A stretch of DNA of 36,997 nucleotides from positions 1 to 36,997 of IMG/VR virus record IMGVR_UViG_3300005527_000132; one strand, given 5' to 3'. The position numbers and the translations under genes were made by a program. Under the pieces are notes generated by a model. The model saw only the letters and a program-made list of their open reading frames with translations, ran no database searches and had not been told where the DNA came from. Below are positions 17,559 to 24,530 of this stretch, in pieces; the stretch's first letter is position 1; the number at the start of each line of letters is the position of its first letter. The stretch comes from a virus.

Positions 17559-18800
17559 TCAAAATGTTTTAAGTGTCCAACGATTATATTTTCTATTTTC
17601 CCACACACCGGGCTTGATTGCATCTTGAATTAATACATCCCATTGTGGTAATAAAATATCTGGATTATAATTGTCCAAAAGATGTTGTCGGCCTTTTCTG
17701 CCCAACTCTTCTCTTTGTTCTTTAGACATATTGTATAATTTTACCAAAGCATCAACAAAGTCTTCTTTTGAAATTCGATCTTCGTAGATGTAAGGAACTT
17801 GTTGTGAGCCTATCACAGCTTTTGATGCCGGTTTAATACCAACTCCAAAATATTCCTGCCCATTAAATACTTGCTCTTGTAAGCCTCCGGTCATATTAGC
17901 AATTACAGGTGTTTCACAAGCAAGCGATTCCATACAACTCAAACCAAAACCTTCTGCATCAGATATACAAACTGTTACGTCAGCGGCATTATACATAGCT
18001 ACCATTTCTTGTGGTGGTGATCTGTTTTTAGAAAATTTTACTTCTCCATTGGTTAGACCAAGTTCAACTATTATTGCCTCAAGATCTTGACCGTGACCAT
18101 CTTTAGGATCGGTATGCATCAATAAACAAGCTTTATCTTTACCGACAATATCTAAAAAGTCTTTAAACCACCAAACTACTGAACCAGACATTTTTCTTCT
18201 TGCATTTCGCGAATTCCAAAATACAAGGAATTTATTATTAAAATGCTGTTTACGAATATTATCTATGTTTTGCTGTGGCAATTTACTAAACAAATTCATA
18301 TCTACGCTATGTGGTAGATAGACTGATTTAACACTTGGTGCTACTGTCTTGACAATATCATCTGTTAATTTAGATATTGTAACTATTATATCAGTTGAAT
18401 CATAGAAAGGCTTGTTAAATTTTGGATATGGATAATTATCCCAAACGTGATAATAGATTAAAGGAACCTTGTCACGAATCTCGTCTTCCATATCCCAGAG
18501 CCATTCATAGAATCGCGGATCTGTCATAAACCAGATAGCATCGGGTCTATGATCTCTGAGAATAGCACGAATAACATCTGGATTTCCGTATCCATCAACA
18601 GGAATTACTAAGAGATCATCACCATAAACATCAAATTTTTGTGGTCTATAGTCGTGATGTTTTACAGCACCTCCCAAGCAAATAAACTCATACTTACCTG
18701 TTTTATGAAGGTAGTCAATCATATATTTCGTTTGTGTGCCGACGCCAGAACTAGACAAAGGATGATCACTTATGATCAATAATTTTGTTTTTTTATTCAT
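17559..18800 (-). CDS. Glycosyltransferase, GT4-like (GT-B fold), copy 3
   Basis: A 413-residue GT-B enzyme, first gene of the glycosyltransferase run. The N-terminal turn is SDHPLSSSGVGTQTKYMIDY. The donor domain has FWNSRNARRKMSG in place of the usual QW-x-PRK segment. The E-x7-E signature is DAEGFGLSCMESLACETPVI followed by ANMTGGLQEQV. AAGGA stands before the ATG at 18798-18800. Proteins like this occur in many T4-like marine phages. The target may be virion proteins, phage DNA or the host envelope. Modified-base glucosylation is less likely because no hydroxymethylating enzyme is seen in this window. Confidence 0.87.
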   Translation of the reverse strand: MNKKTKLLIISDHPLSSSGVGTQTKYMIDYLHKTGKYEFICLGGAVKHHDYRPQKFDVYGDDLLVIPVDGYGNPDVIRAILRDHRPDAIWFMTDPRFYEWLWDMEDEIRDKVPLIYYHVWDNYPYPKFNKPFYDSTDIIVTISKLTDDIVKTVAPSVKSVYLPHSVDMNLFSKLPQQNIDNIRKQHFNNKFLVFWNSRNARRKMSGSVVWWFKDFLDIVGKDKACLLMHTDPKDGHGQDLEAIIVELGLTNGEVKFSKNRSPPQEMVAMYNAADVTVCISDAEGFGLSCMESLACETPVIANMTGGLQEQVFNGQEYFGVGIKPASKAVIGSQQVPYIYEDRISKEDFVDALVKLYNMSKEQREELGRKGRQHLLDNYNPDILLPQWDVLIQDAIKPGVWENRKYNRWTLKTF

Positions 18801-18815
18801 TTATTTTCCTTTTGT

Positions 18816-19631
18816 TTATGGACAGTAAATTGTTTTGTGAAATTCACATTTTGTACAAGATAGTTTATTTTTAATAAACTTCTGTTTTTCAACGTTTTTA
18901 ACACAGGTATCCAGTATTTTAAGAGCATTATCTACTTTTTTTGGTCCACTTGTTACGCGAAAGATTTCTACTTTATCTTTTTTGGCTGTTCTCTTTAGTA
19001 GACCAAAATACGTCTCAACATTCTTTGGATCAAGCTTGTGTTTCTGACAGAAAAAGTGCTTATAGTATGTTAGCTGGTAAGTTGTTTCTTTTTCTGTTTT
19101 CTTTTCAATGTCCCAACCCCAGCTACAAGTCTTCCAGTCAATAATGTGATACTTTCCATCCGGAGTTTTTAGGACTGAATCTATAAAACCATAGAAATCA
19201 AAATTAGGATTTCCTTCGATATTCTGCCTTATTTCTTCTTCAGCTGAGACTACTTCGTATTCACCAAAAACATTTTTAACTTCTGGTAAAATAAGTTCAA
19301 CCAACTCGTCTCCCTGCTTTTTCATTTCTTCTATCAAATCAGCAGAAACAGTTATACCATTTTCTTTTAATTTAGTAATTTCTTCTAGAAATCGATTTTG
19401 GAAGTATTTTTTCTTATCAATTTCTTCGCTATCATCTTTTAGAAGGCCAAGTTGGGATCTCTTTTTTTCCAAAAGAAGTGACTGTTCTACAGTATCATGT
19501 ACTGCTGTACCAAATACACTAAATTCATTTCCTTGAAATAAGCGAACCTTATCAACACGTGTAATTTTGTATTTAAATGGACAAAATACCCAATCCTTCC
19601 AAGCAGAATAGGAAATATAATCTAAACTCAT
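18816..19631 (-). CDS. PD-(D/E)xK nuclease with Cas4/AddB-type Fe-S cluster
   Basis: A 271-residue RecB-family nuclease. Active-site residues in order: H45 (FGTAVHDTVE), D151 (YGFIDSVL), D165 and K167 (IIDWKT), and Q186/Y189 (QLTYY). C17 (VFCPFKY) plus C259, C262 and C270 (CTKCEFHKTIYC) reproduce the one-plus-three cysteine frame that holds a [4Fe-4S] cluster in Cas4 and AddB. It is therefore probably a DNA exonuclease acting in recombination or end processing. AGAGG lies six bases before the ATG. No cas genes or CRISPR repeats are nearby, so a CRISPR adaptation role is not supported. The gene lies between the glycosyltransferases and the protease/PhoH block. Confidence 0.88.
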   Translation of the reverse strand: MSLDYISYSAWKDWVFCPFKYKITRVDKVRLFQGNEFSVFGTAVHDTVEQSLLLEKKRSQLGLLKDDSEEIDKKKYFQNRFLEEITKLKENGITVSADLIEEMKKQGDELVELILPEVKNVFGEYEVVSAEEEIRQNIEGNPNFDFYGFIDSVLKTPDGKYHIIDWKTCSWGWDIEKKTEKETTYQLTYYKHFFCQKHKLDPKNVETYFGLLKRTAKKDKVEIFRVTSGPKKVDNALKILDTCVKNVEKQKFIKNKLSCTKCEFHKTIYCP

Positions 19632-19704
19632 TTTAAACCTCTGTTAAGTGAGGTGATCCTTGCGGAAAACCAGTAGGACCAGTCTAGCACAGGCCCCGGC
19701 AAAA
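19632..19704 (-). promoter_or_regulatory. Intergenic leader with possible extended -10 promoter
   Basis: A 73-nt gap before the nuclease gene. The minus strand has TGCTAGACT (an extended -10 around 19681-19689) without a convincing -35. Downstream, CCTC and GAGG (about 19637-19652) can form a 4-bp hairpin including the ribosome site. Promoter and hairpin are both weak. Confidence 0.28.
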
Positions 19705-20367
19705 TTAAACAACCTTTTGCACGAACATAGCAAGCTTTGAGGCTAGTTGTGGACAAACTCTATTGATCTCTTCGTCACCTTCCAGAAAATATTTTTCAAA
19801 TCCATTGGCGAAATATTCTCTGAGTGATGTTGCTGCATAAGGTGATAAGAATACCCCACGTACCAAACTACCAAGTTTGTCATAGCCGATAGTTTGAAAA
19901 AGATATTTGTCGAATGATTCTTCATATTCCGGGTTTAAGTAACTTTCCTTTTTAAATTGATCATATCCATATGCTGTTAAAATTTCGTACATTTTAATGC
20001 GCTTAGAAATAAATTCCTGTTTGATAGAATGATCATCATATACATCATTATAGTATTGCTCTTCACAACCGTGAGCCAATTCATGAATGAGATTTTTTAA
20101 AAATTGCTCTGGGCTGTTCTGCTTGTTAGTTATATATATCATTCTATCGTTATACACGGCTTCTATTTGTCTTTTTTTAAGAAAAGGAAAATCGCCAATA
20201 CAAATAGAATCTGCCACACTCAGTATTGAATATGGCAGATTCTTTATTGTTTGTATAACATTGTTAATTTCAAAATTACCAGTAAAACTATTTTTAACAA
20301 GTATTACAGTTTCTCCTATTCGATACTCACCAATCGGATTATTATTTTTAATAATAGGAAACACCAT
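19705..20367 (-). CDS. Anthrax-lethal-factor-like zinc metalloprotease (ATLF type)
   Basis: A 220-residue gluzincin-like protein. The zinc-binding HExxH is HELAHG at residues 95-100. The segment SLREYFANGFEKYFLEGDEE at 181-200 supplies E184 as the likely third ligand, in the (R/S)EYFA-x-(A/G)F-x-(K)YF context seen in anthrax lethal factor C-terminal domains and related secreted proteases. No signal peptide or transmembrane helix is visible, so it acts in the host cytoplasm or is carried in the particle. The substrate is unknown. It lies 12 nt downstream of the 93-residue gene, without a clear ribosome site. It could also be a housekeeping-type phage peptidase; the resemblance is from motif reading only. 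Confidence 0.72.
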   Translation of the reverse strand: MVFPIIKNNNPIGEYRIGETVILVKNSFTGNFEINNVIQTIKNLPYSILSVADSICIGDFPFLKKRQIEAVYNDRMIYITNKQNSPEQFLKNLIHELAHGCEEQYYNDVYDDHSIKQEFISKRIKMYEILTAYGYDQFKKESYLNPEYEESFDKYLFQTIGYDKLGSLVRGVFLSPYAATSLREYFANGFEKYFLEGDEEINRVCPQLASKLAMFVQKVV

Positions 20368-20379
20368 AAATATAATTAA

Positions 20380-20661
20380 TCAAGTTGGTGAATTTTGTTC
20401 TATACTGCTTTCCTGTTGTTTAGCACTAAAATTCTCTATATCTACCAAAGCCTGTTGATATCCTCTTAGGAAATTTTCTTCAGCTACTAGCATTAGAAAT
20501 TCTGGAAATTCTTCTGCTAGGACACTTACTACCATCTCTACTGTTACTTCGCCATTTTCTGGTTCTAACTTAGAGCCAACATAATTAACAAACATTTCTT
20601 TCAATGGTCCTTCTGGAAGGACCACTTTTTTGGCTGTTTCATTTTCTAGTATATCTGTCAT
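20380..20661 (-). CDS. Conserved small phage protein next to PhoH (93 aa)
   Basis: A 93-residue protein of unknown function containing VVLPEGPLKEMFVNYVGSKL, VTVEMVVSVLAEEFPEFLML, and VAEENFLRGYQQALVD. This acidic helical pattern recurs next to phoH in T4-like marine phages. The ATG at 20659-20661 is preferred because GAGG lies seven bases upstream; an in-frame TTG four codons earlier overlaps the phoH stop codon. The gap to phoH is 8 nt, so the two are co-transcribed. A partner or regulator of PhoH is conceivable from linkage only. Confidence 0.72.
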   Translation of the reverse strand: MTDILENETAKKVVLPEGPLKEMFVNYVGSKLEPENGEVTVEMVVSVLAEEFPEFLMLVAEENFLRGYQQALVDIENFSAKQQESSIEQNSPT

Positions 20662-20669
20662 TTTAAACC

Positions 20670-21989
20670 TCAAAGTACTTTTGCTGCCAAACTTGCGACA
20701 GCACTACGTTCACCCTTTTGCAGACTGACGTGGCCAGCTAAAGATGCTGTTTTAAACTTTTCTACAGCATATGCAAGTCCATTGCTTGTATCATTAACAT
20801 ATATGTTATCAATCTGTTCAATATCACCAGTTAATACAATCTTTGTACCTTCACCAACACGAGTAACAATTGTTTTCAACTCGTGAGCAGTAAGATTTTG
20901 TGCCTCATCGATAATCATAAAAGCTTTTGCAATTGAACGACCACGAATATAGGTAAGGGCTTCAATCTCGATAACACCTCTTGTCATATAATCTTGCAAC
21001 GTTGCTTTATCATTCCCGAGAAGGAACTGCAAGTTATCCTGAATTGGTATCAACCAAGGCATCATCTTCTCTTCGAGAGTACCCGGCAGGAAGCCTATAT
21101 CGCGTCCTAATGGCTGAACTGGTCTTGAGACTATCAGACGAGTATACGTCTGCTTTTCAAGCAACTGAGCCAATCCTGCTGCGACTGCTGATAGAGTCTT
21201 GCCGGAACCAGCCTTACCAACCAATGTAACAATTGGTACACTTGGATCCATTAATAAGTCAAAAGCAAAACTCTGTTCACGATTTCTGGATTCAACACCA
21301 AATACAGCTTTGTTTCTACCTTTAAAGTCTGGTACCTTTTTCAAGGGCAATTCTTTTCCTAAGAATCTAGCTAGAGCGGTTTTATTAGCATTTTTATTTG
21401 ATATAAGTGTAATAAACTGATTTGGAAATAGCTTATCAGCTTGTTTTTCTTCCAAAGTCAATCCTTCACCGCTATATAGTCTCTCAATAAACTCATCATC
21501 AACAACCAATTCACATATACCACTGTACAATTCACTTGAATCAGAAATAACCTGACTGGCTTCATATGACTCGCTTTGCAAACCAATTGCATCGCAAATA
21601 ACACGCATATTAACATCACGTGAAACAACGACGACCTTTTTATCTAAATGTGCTTTAGATACAGCGTATGCAGTTGCAATAATTACATGATCTGGTACCG
21701 ATAAATCTAGATCTTTTGGAAAATGTGATGCATCAAGGGCAGCAGATTTTAAAACTCCTTTACCTTTCTGAATTCTAACTCCTTCTTGAAGGGAACCAGA
21801 CTCTCTTAGTGTATCAAGAATTTTAATAGAGTTACGCGCATTTTGGCCTACTGAATCTTGTCTGTTTTTATGTTTATCGACTTCTTCTAGTACTTTTAGA
21901 GGGAGTACGATATCGTCTTTTCCAAAAGAAAAGATAGAATTGGCACTTGTTAAGAGAACACTTGTATCTAGAACATATATTTTTTTCAT
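20670..21989 (-). CDS. phoH: PIN domain-PhoH ATPase fusion (PhoH2-like)
   Basis: A 439-residue protein with two domains. The PIN nuclease domain spans about 1-150: YVLDTSVLL with D8, E36 in VLEEVDKHK, and D100 and D125 (VVSRDVNM). The PhoH P-loop ATPase domain spans about 230-435: Walker A GKAGSGKT at 258-265, and MIIDEAQN at 358-365 with DEAQ as Walker B. SRPVQPLGRDIGFLPG is a PhoH signature. Bacterial PhoH2 proteins of this layout are RNA helicase/RNases. phoH is a common signature gene of marine phages. AAAGG precedes the ATG. The divergent serine-protease gene starts 36 nt away, so the short region between them may hold promoters for both. Confidence 0.95.
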   Translation of the reverse strand: MKKIYVLDTSVLLTSANSIFSFGKDDIVLPLKVLEEVDKHKNRQDSVGQNARNSIKILDTLRESGSLQEGVRIQKGKGVLKSAALDASHFPKDLDLSVPDHVIIATAYAVSKAHLDKKVVVVSRDVNMRVICDAIGLQSESYEASQVISDSSELYSGICELVVDDEFIERLYSGEGLTLEEKQADKLFPNQFITLISNKNANKTALARFLGKELPLKKVPDFKGRNKAVFGVESRNREQSFAFDLLMDPSVPIVTLVGKAGSGKTLSAVAAGLAQLLEKQTYTRLIVSRPVQPLGRDIGFLPGTLEEKMMPWLIPIQDNLQFLLGNDKATLQDYMTRGVIEIEALTYIRGRSIAKAFMIIDEAQNLTAHELKTIVTRVGEGTKIVLTGDIEQIDNIYVNDTSNGLAYAVEKFKTASLAGHVSLQKGERSAVASLAAKVL

Positions 21990-22024
21990 ATTGTACCTTT
22001 AGGTTTTCGAACACTAGTTATTTT

Positions 22025-22819
22025 ATGGTCACTAAACACATCTTAAAACTAGCTGTTCTTTTATTGTCTGTTTTATCATTAAACTGTACTTCACATACAA
22101 ATTGTCTTGGTTTAGGTGATATTAAAGACTCAATAATAAATATTACTCATACTCATAATAAGACAGTACTTCCTTACGATTCTTTTGTTAAGTTGATTAA
22201 AAACGTTTCAGATAAGAATGGAAATATTTTATTTTCTTCAGTTGCTTCAGGAGTCATACTTTCACATGGTAGTAACCATACAAAAATTTTAACTGCGCGA
22301 CACTTCTGTGTTGGTTTAGAGAGTAAAGTAGATACAATTCCAGAAGAACTATTTCCCATAAAAGATGATACAACCATTATTGATGTAAAAAATGAAATAC
22401 ATAACATGTTGTTTTATGCATTTGATGATAAACACGATATATGTGTTGTATTGACAAAAAAAATAGAGCAACCGGCAACTATAATATCACCGGTTGCTCC
22501 ACTAAGAGGAGAAAAAGTTTTTAATATAGCTGCACCGCTTGGCATCTCAGATGGAAAAGCGGTGCTTTTATTTGAAGGATATTATGCTGGCGATTTTTAT
22601 TCACCGCTAATTCGTTCAAACTCTTCCCTATATTCCATACCCACAAAGAGCGGTAGTTCCGGTTCTGCAATCTTCAATGAACACGGAGAATTAATAGGTA
22701 TTACCTATGCTGGTGTAAGTGAATTTGAAAATATCTGTATTGCAGTACCCTGGAAAGATCTTAAAAGATTTATAGAATTTATAGAATCAGCACCGATACC
22801 TGATCTAGATATTGAATAA
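22025..22819 (+). CDS. Exported trypsin-like serine protease
   Basis: A 264-residue protein, one of only two plus-strand genes. Residues 1-21 (MVTKHILKLAVLLLSVLSLN then C21) form a signal peptide. The lipobox is poor, so attachment as a lipoprotein is doubtful. The chymotrypsin-fold triad is visible: H93 in ILTARHFCVG, D138 in DDKHDICVVL, and S212 in TKSGSSGSAIF (GxSGx). A later GELIGITYAGVS strand is typical of HtrA/trypsin-type folds. There is no PDZ domain. I chose the ATG at 22025-22027 because the signal peptide starts there; upstream codons overlap phoH. It probably acts in the periplasm or at the cell surface. Its lone orientation suggests a separately transcribed accessory gene. Confidence 0.85.
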   Translation: MVTKHILKLAVLLLSVLSLNCTSHTNCLGLGDIKDSIINITHTHNKTVLPYDSFVKLIKNVSDKNGNILFSSVASGVILSHGSNHTKILTARHFCVGLESKVDTIPEELFPIKDDTTIIDVKNEIHNMLFYAFDDKHDICVVLTKKIEQPATIISPVAPLRGEKVFNIAAPLGISDGKAVLLFEGYYAGDFYSPLIRSNSSLYSIPTKSGSSGSAIFNEHGELIGITYAGVSEFENICIAVPWKDLKRFIEFIESAPIPDLDIE

Positions 22820-22890
22820 GCTGCTTATTGGATTTGCGCCAATCTCTGAGCATTACAAGTGCTCTGCATCGCTATCTATGCTTAAGCAGC
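22819..22890 (-). tRNA. tRNA-Thr(UGU), atypical
   Basis: The minus strand folds into a full cloverleaf: acceptor GCTGCTT/AAGCAGC, D arm GCAT/ATGC, anticodon arm GAGCA-CTTGTAA-TGCTC (anticodon TGT, U33 present), a 4-nt variable loop, and T arm ATTGG/CCAAT. Arm lengths are all standard. However, position 8 is A, the D loop lacks GG, and the T loop is CGCAAAT where TTCRAAT is expected. No CCA is encoded. It may be a decayed or divergent tRNA. The discriminator position is the last base of the protease stop codon on the other strand. Confidence 0.65.
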
Positions 22891-22913
22891 ATACTTCTAT
22901 CTAGTAGATATAA

Positions 22914-23447
22914 TTAAAAACCTACAATTTGTTTAGTCGCTTCATATAAAAAAATATTTGCTGCTTGACTTGTATTTAAACAAAAACCAATTCCTGGCAT
23001 ATTAATAAAGATTTTTTGACTATTATTTAATATATCTGCTGGAATTCCAATTTGTTCGTGACCAACAACAATACAGATCTTTTTAAAATCTGTTAGATCA
23101 TTCTTGAAATTATATTTATGAATTGAAACAGCTTCTGGGTCCAATTCTGCGCTAATAACTTTAATGTGGTTATTTTTACAATATTGTAGAAATTCATGAG
23201 GATTACTAAACTGATTAATTGGTACATAATCTTGTAACGTACCGGATCGTGTTGCGAGTGTTTTTCTTTTTGGTACTGACCCAATAACATTCACGGCTGC
23301 AGCACCAAAACAAGCCGCACTACGTAATACAAATGCTACATTAACTTCTTCTTTAAAATTAACAGTACAAACTTCGATTGGTAATCGAGTTGAAATATTT
23401 TGTTTATTATTATAGCGTTCACGACGTGTTTGATTACGGTTTGTCAT
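22914..23447 (-). CDS. SpoU/TrmH-family RNA 2'-O-methyltransferase
   Basis: A 177-residue SPOUT enzyme. Motif 1 is EEVNVAFVLRSAACFG with N36 and R42; motif 2 is CIVVGHEQIGIP with E131; motif 3 is INMPGIGFCLNTSQAANI with N158 in the trefoil-knot SAM site. Length fits the minimal SpoU domain (TrmH is about 220). It methylates a ribose 2'-OH in tRNA or rRNA. Placed between tRNA-Gln (33 nt upstream) and tRNA-Thr (23 nt downstream), it most likely modifies tRNA, for example G18 or an anticodon-loop position. That target is inferred from location. No clear ribosome site precedes the ATG at 23445-23447. Confidence 0.9.
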   Translation of the reverse strand: MTNRNQTRRERYNNKQNISTRLPIEVCTVNFKEEVNVAFVLRSAACFGAAAVNVIGSVPKRKTLATRSGTLQDYVPINQFSNPHEFLQYCKNNHIKVISAELDPEAVSIHKYNFKNDLTDFKKICIVVGHEQIGIPADILNNSQKIFINMPGIGFCLNTSQAANIFLYEATKQIVGF

Positions 23448-23480
23448 AAGATAGTTATAATCTAATAAAAGTCAATTAAA

Positions 23481-23554
23481 TGGTTGGGGAACTAGGATTC
23501 GAACCTAGATAAACGGAATCAAAATCCGTTGTCCTGCCGTTAGACGATTCCCCA
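23481..23554 (-). tRNA. tRNA-Gln(UUG)
   Basis: Acceptor TGGGGAA/TTCCCCA, anticodon arm ACGGA-TTTTGAT-TCCGT (anticodon TTG), and T arm CTAGG-TTCGAAT-CCTAG. CCA is encoded after discriminator A. It reads CAA (and CAG by wobble). It starts 3 nt after a strong hairpin terminator. Confidence 0.96.
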
Positions 23555-23557
23555 TAA

Positions 23558-23588
23558 GTACAAAACCCACATAAAGTGGGTTTTGTAC
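23558..23588. terminator. Bidirectional hairpin terminator
   Basis: GTACAAAACCCAC and GTGGGTTTTGTAC form a perfect 13-bp stem with a 5-nt loop. The AAAA/TTTT tracts inside the stem allow a Rho-independent terminator on either strand. On the minus strand it ends the 81-residue gene just before tRNA-Gln; it may also act as a partial terminator or processing hairpin. Confidence 0.82.
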
Positions 23589-23608
23589 AATTTTAAATTT
23601 TATTTAAA

Positions 23609-23854
23609 TCAACGAGCGCGATAAACAGTAACCTGATGACGGGTATTACGATTTAGTTCGGTACGATTAGTTGGGCGTAGAGTACCTTCAGAAATTAGAT
23701 CACGGAAGGCTTTGGTAACAAATCCACCACGTTCTGATCCTTCAAAATGAAGGCGCATTACATTTACAACATCAGCAGCAGATACAGTACCATTCTCTAG
23801 AACACGTGAACGAATTTCGGACTTGAGATAGGTAAGAGCGCGATTTGATGACAT
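23609..23854 (-). CDS. Small putative DNA-binding protein (81 aa)
   Basis: An 81-residue basic protein with three predicted helices (RALTYLKSEIRSRVLE, SAADVVNVMRLHFE, GGFVTKAFRDLISEG), then a turn and a beta hairpin (TLRPTN, RHQVTVYRAR). That order suggests a winged-helix fold, but I recognise no family. AAGGA stands before the ATG. It is flanked by tRNA-Tyr and the 13-bp terminator, so it is the last coding gene of that transcript segment. A transcriptional regulator is a guess from the fold alone. Confidence 0.7.
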   Translation of the reverse strand: MSSNRALTYLKSEIRSRVLENGTVSAADVVNVMRLHFEGSERGGFVTKAFRDLISEGTLRPTNRTELNRNTRHQVTVYRAR

Positions 23855-23900
23855 ATTTATTTCCTTAGTAAATAACTTTTTTAGAGAAAGTTTAAACTCT

Positions 23901-23986
23901 TGGTGGGAAGTGAGAGATTCGAACTCCCTAAAGCAATGCCGTCAGATTTACAGTCTGATGTAACTCGCCATCGTTACCGACTTCCC
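23901..23986 (-). tRNA. tRNA-Tyr(GUA)
   Basis: A class II tRNA: acceptor GGGAAGT/ACTTCCC, anticodon arm CAGA-CTGTAAA-TCTG (anticodon GTA), a long variable arm (CGGCATTGCTT region), and a TTCGAAT T loop. CCA is encoded at 23901-23903 after discriminator A. Confidence 0.96.
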
Positions 23987-23990
23987 AAAT

Positions 23991-24443
23991 TTATTTATTT
24001 CTACCAGCGTAAGTATCAGTTTGACTATGACAATTTGGACAAAGTATTCTTAAGTTTTCTAATCTATTATCAGAATTGTTGCCATTAACATGATCAAGTT
24101 GAAGAACAATCTTTTTTCCATTCCAAGTGTCTTGTAGACCACATTCAGAACATTTATTTACAATTAATTTTTCTCTTATTAATCGTTTTTTTAATTTACA
24201 AGTTTGATATGTGGAATTTTCTACTAATATATCTTTTAAAGATTGAGATTTACTCCAACTATGTGACTTTCCTTTTAAGTGGCCTTGTCCAGTAAAATGC
24301 GAAGTATCTAAATTAAATTGTTTTATTTTTCTTTGCAAAATTCTATAATTTCCACCTATTGGCTTAAGATCTAATTTTTTTAATACTTGTGCATATGAAA
24401 AACTCTCTTTAACTATTTCTTGTAATTTATCTTTTTCATTCAT
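23991..24443 (-). CDS. HNH homing-type endonuclease inside the tRNA cluster
   Basis: A 150-residue HNH nuclease. The zinc pairs are C98/C101 (NKCSECG) and C135/C138 (LCPNCHSQT). The catalytic segment is VLQLDHVNGNNSDNRLENLR, with D117-H118 and the following Asn residues. The N-terminal helical part (KESFSYAQVLKKLDLKPIGG) resembles the DNA-binding repeats of phage homing endonucleases. The ATG at 24441-24443 is only 3 nt past the CCA of tRNA-Leu(UAA), with no ribosome site, and its stop lies 4 nt before tRNA-Tyr. The placement fits a selfish mobile gene inserted between tRNAs. Codons upstream in the same frame fall inside the tRNA, so they are not coding. Confidence 0.88.
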   Translation of the reverse strand: MNEKDKLQEIVKESFSYAQVLKKLDLKPIGGNYRILQRKIKQFNLDTSHFTGQGHLKGKSHSWSKSQSLKDILVENSTYQTCKLKKRLIREKLIVNKCSECGLQDTWNGKKIVLQLDHVNGNNSDNRLENLRILCPNCHSQTDTYAGRNK

Positions 24444-24446
24444 TTT

Positions 24447-24524
24447 TGGTGGGTACGGTGGGATTCGAACCCACACTGTATTGATTTTAAGTCAACTGTC
24501 TCCTACCGGTTGGACTACATACCC
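24447..24524 (-). tRNA. tRNA-Leu(UAA) with a short variable loop
   Basis: Acceptor GGGTATG/CGTACCC, anticodon arm GTTGA-CTTAAAA-TCAAT (anticodon TAA), T arm GTGGG-TTCGAAT-CCCAC, discriminator A and encoded CCA. The D arm has the 3-bp stem and large loop of leucine tRNAs. The variable loop is only 5 nt (ACAGT), whereas normal bacterial tRNA-Leu has a long variable arm. Confidence 0.88.
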
Positions 24525-24530
24525 CTGGTT

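Noticed and set aside
18816-19631. Cas4 as part of a CRISPR system
   Set aside because: No repeats with regular spacers and no cas1, cas2 or effector genes are in the window.
22820-22890. The four-way-junction fold as a plus-strand terminator or riboswitch only
   Set aside because: The minus-strand reading gives standard tRNA arm lengths and the exact CTTGTAA loop of threonine tRNAs, so a tRNA origin explains it better.
24447-24524. Suppressor tRNA reading a stop codon
   Set aside because: The anticodon is UAA, which reads the leucine codon UUA; the stop codon UAA would need anticodon UUA.
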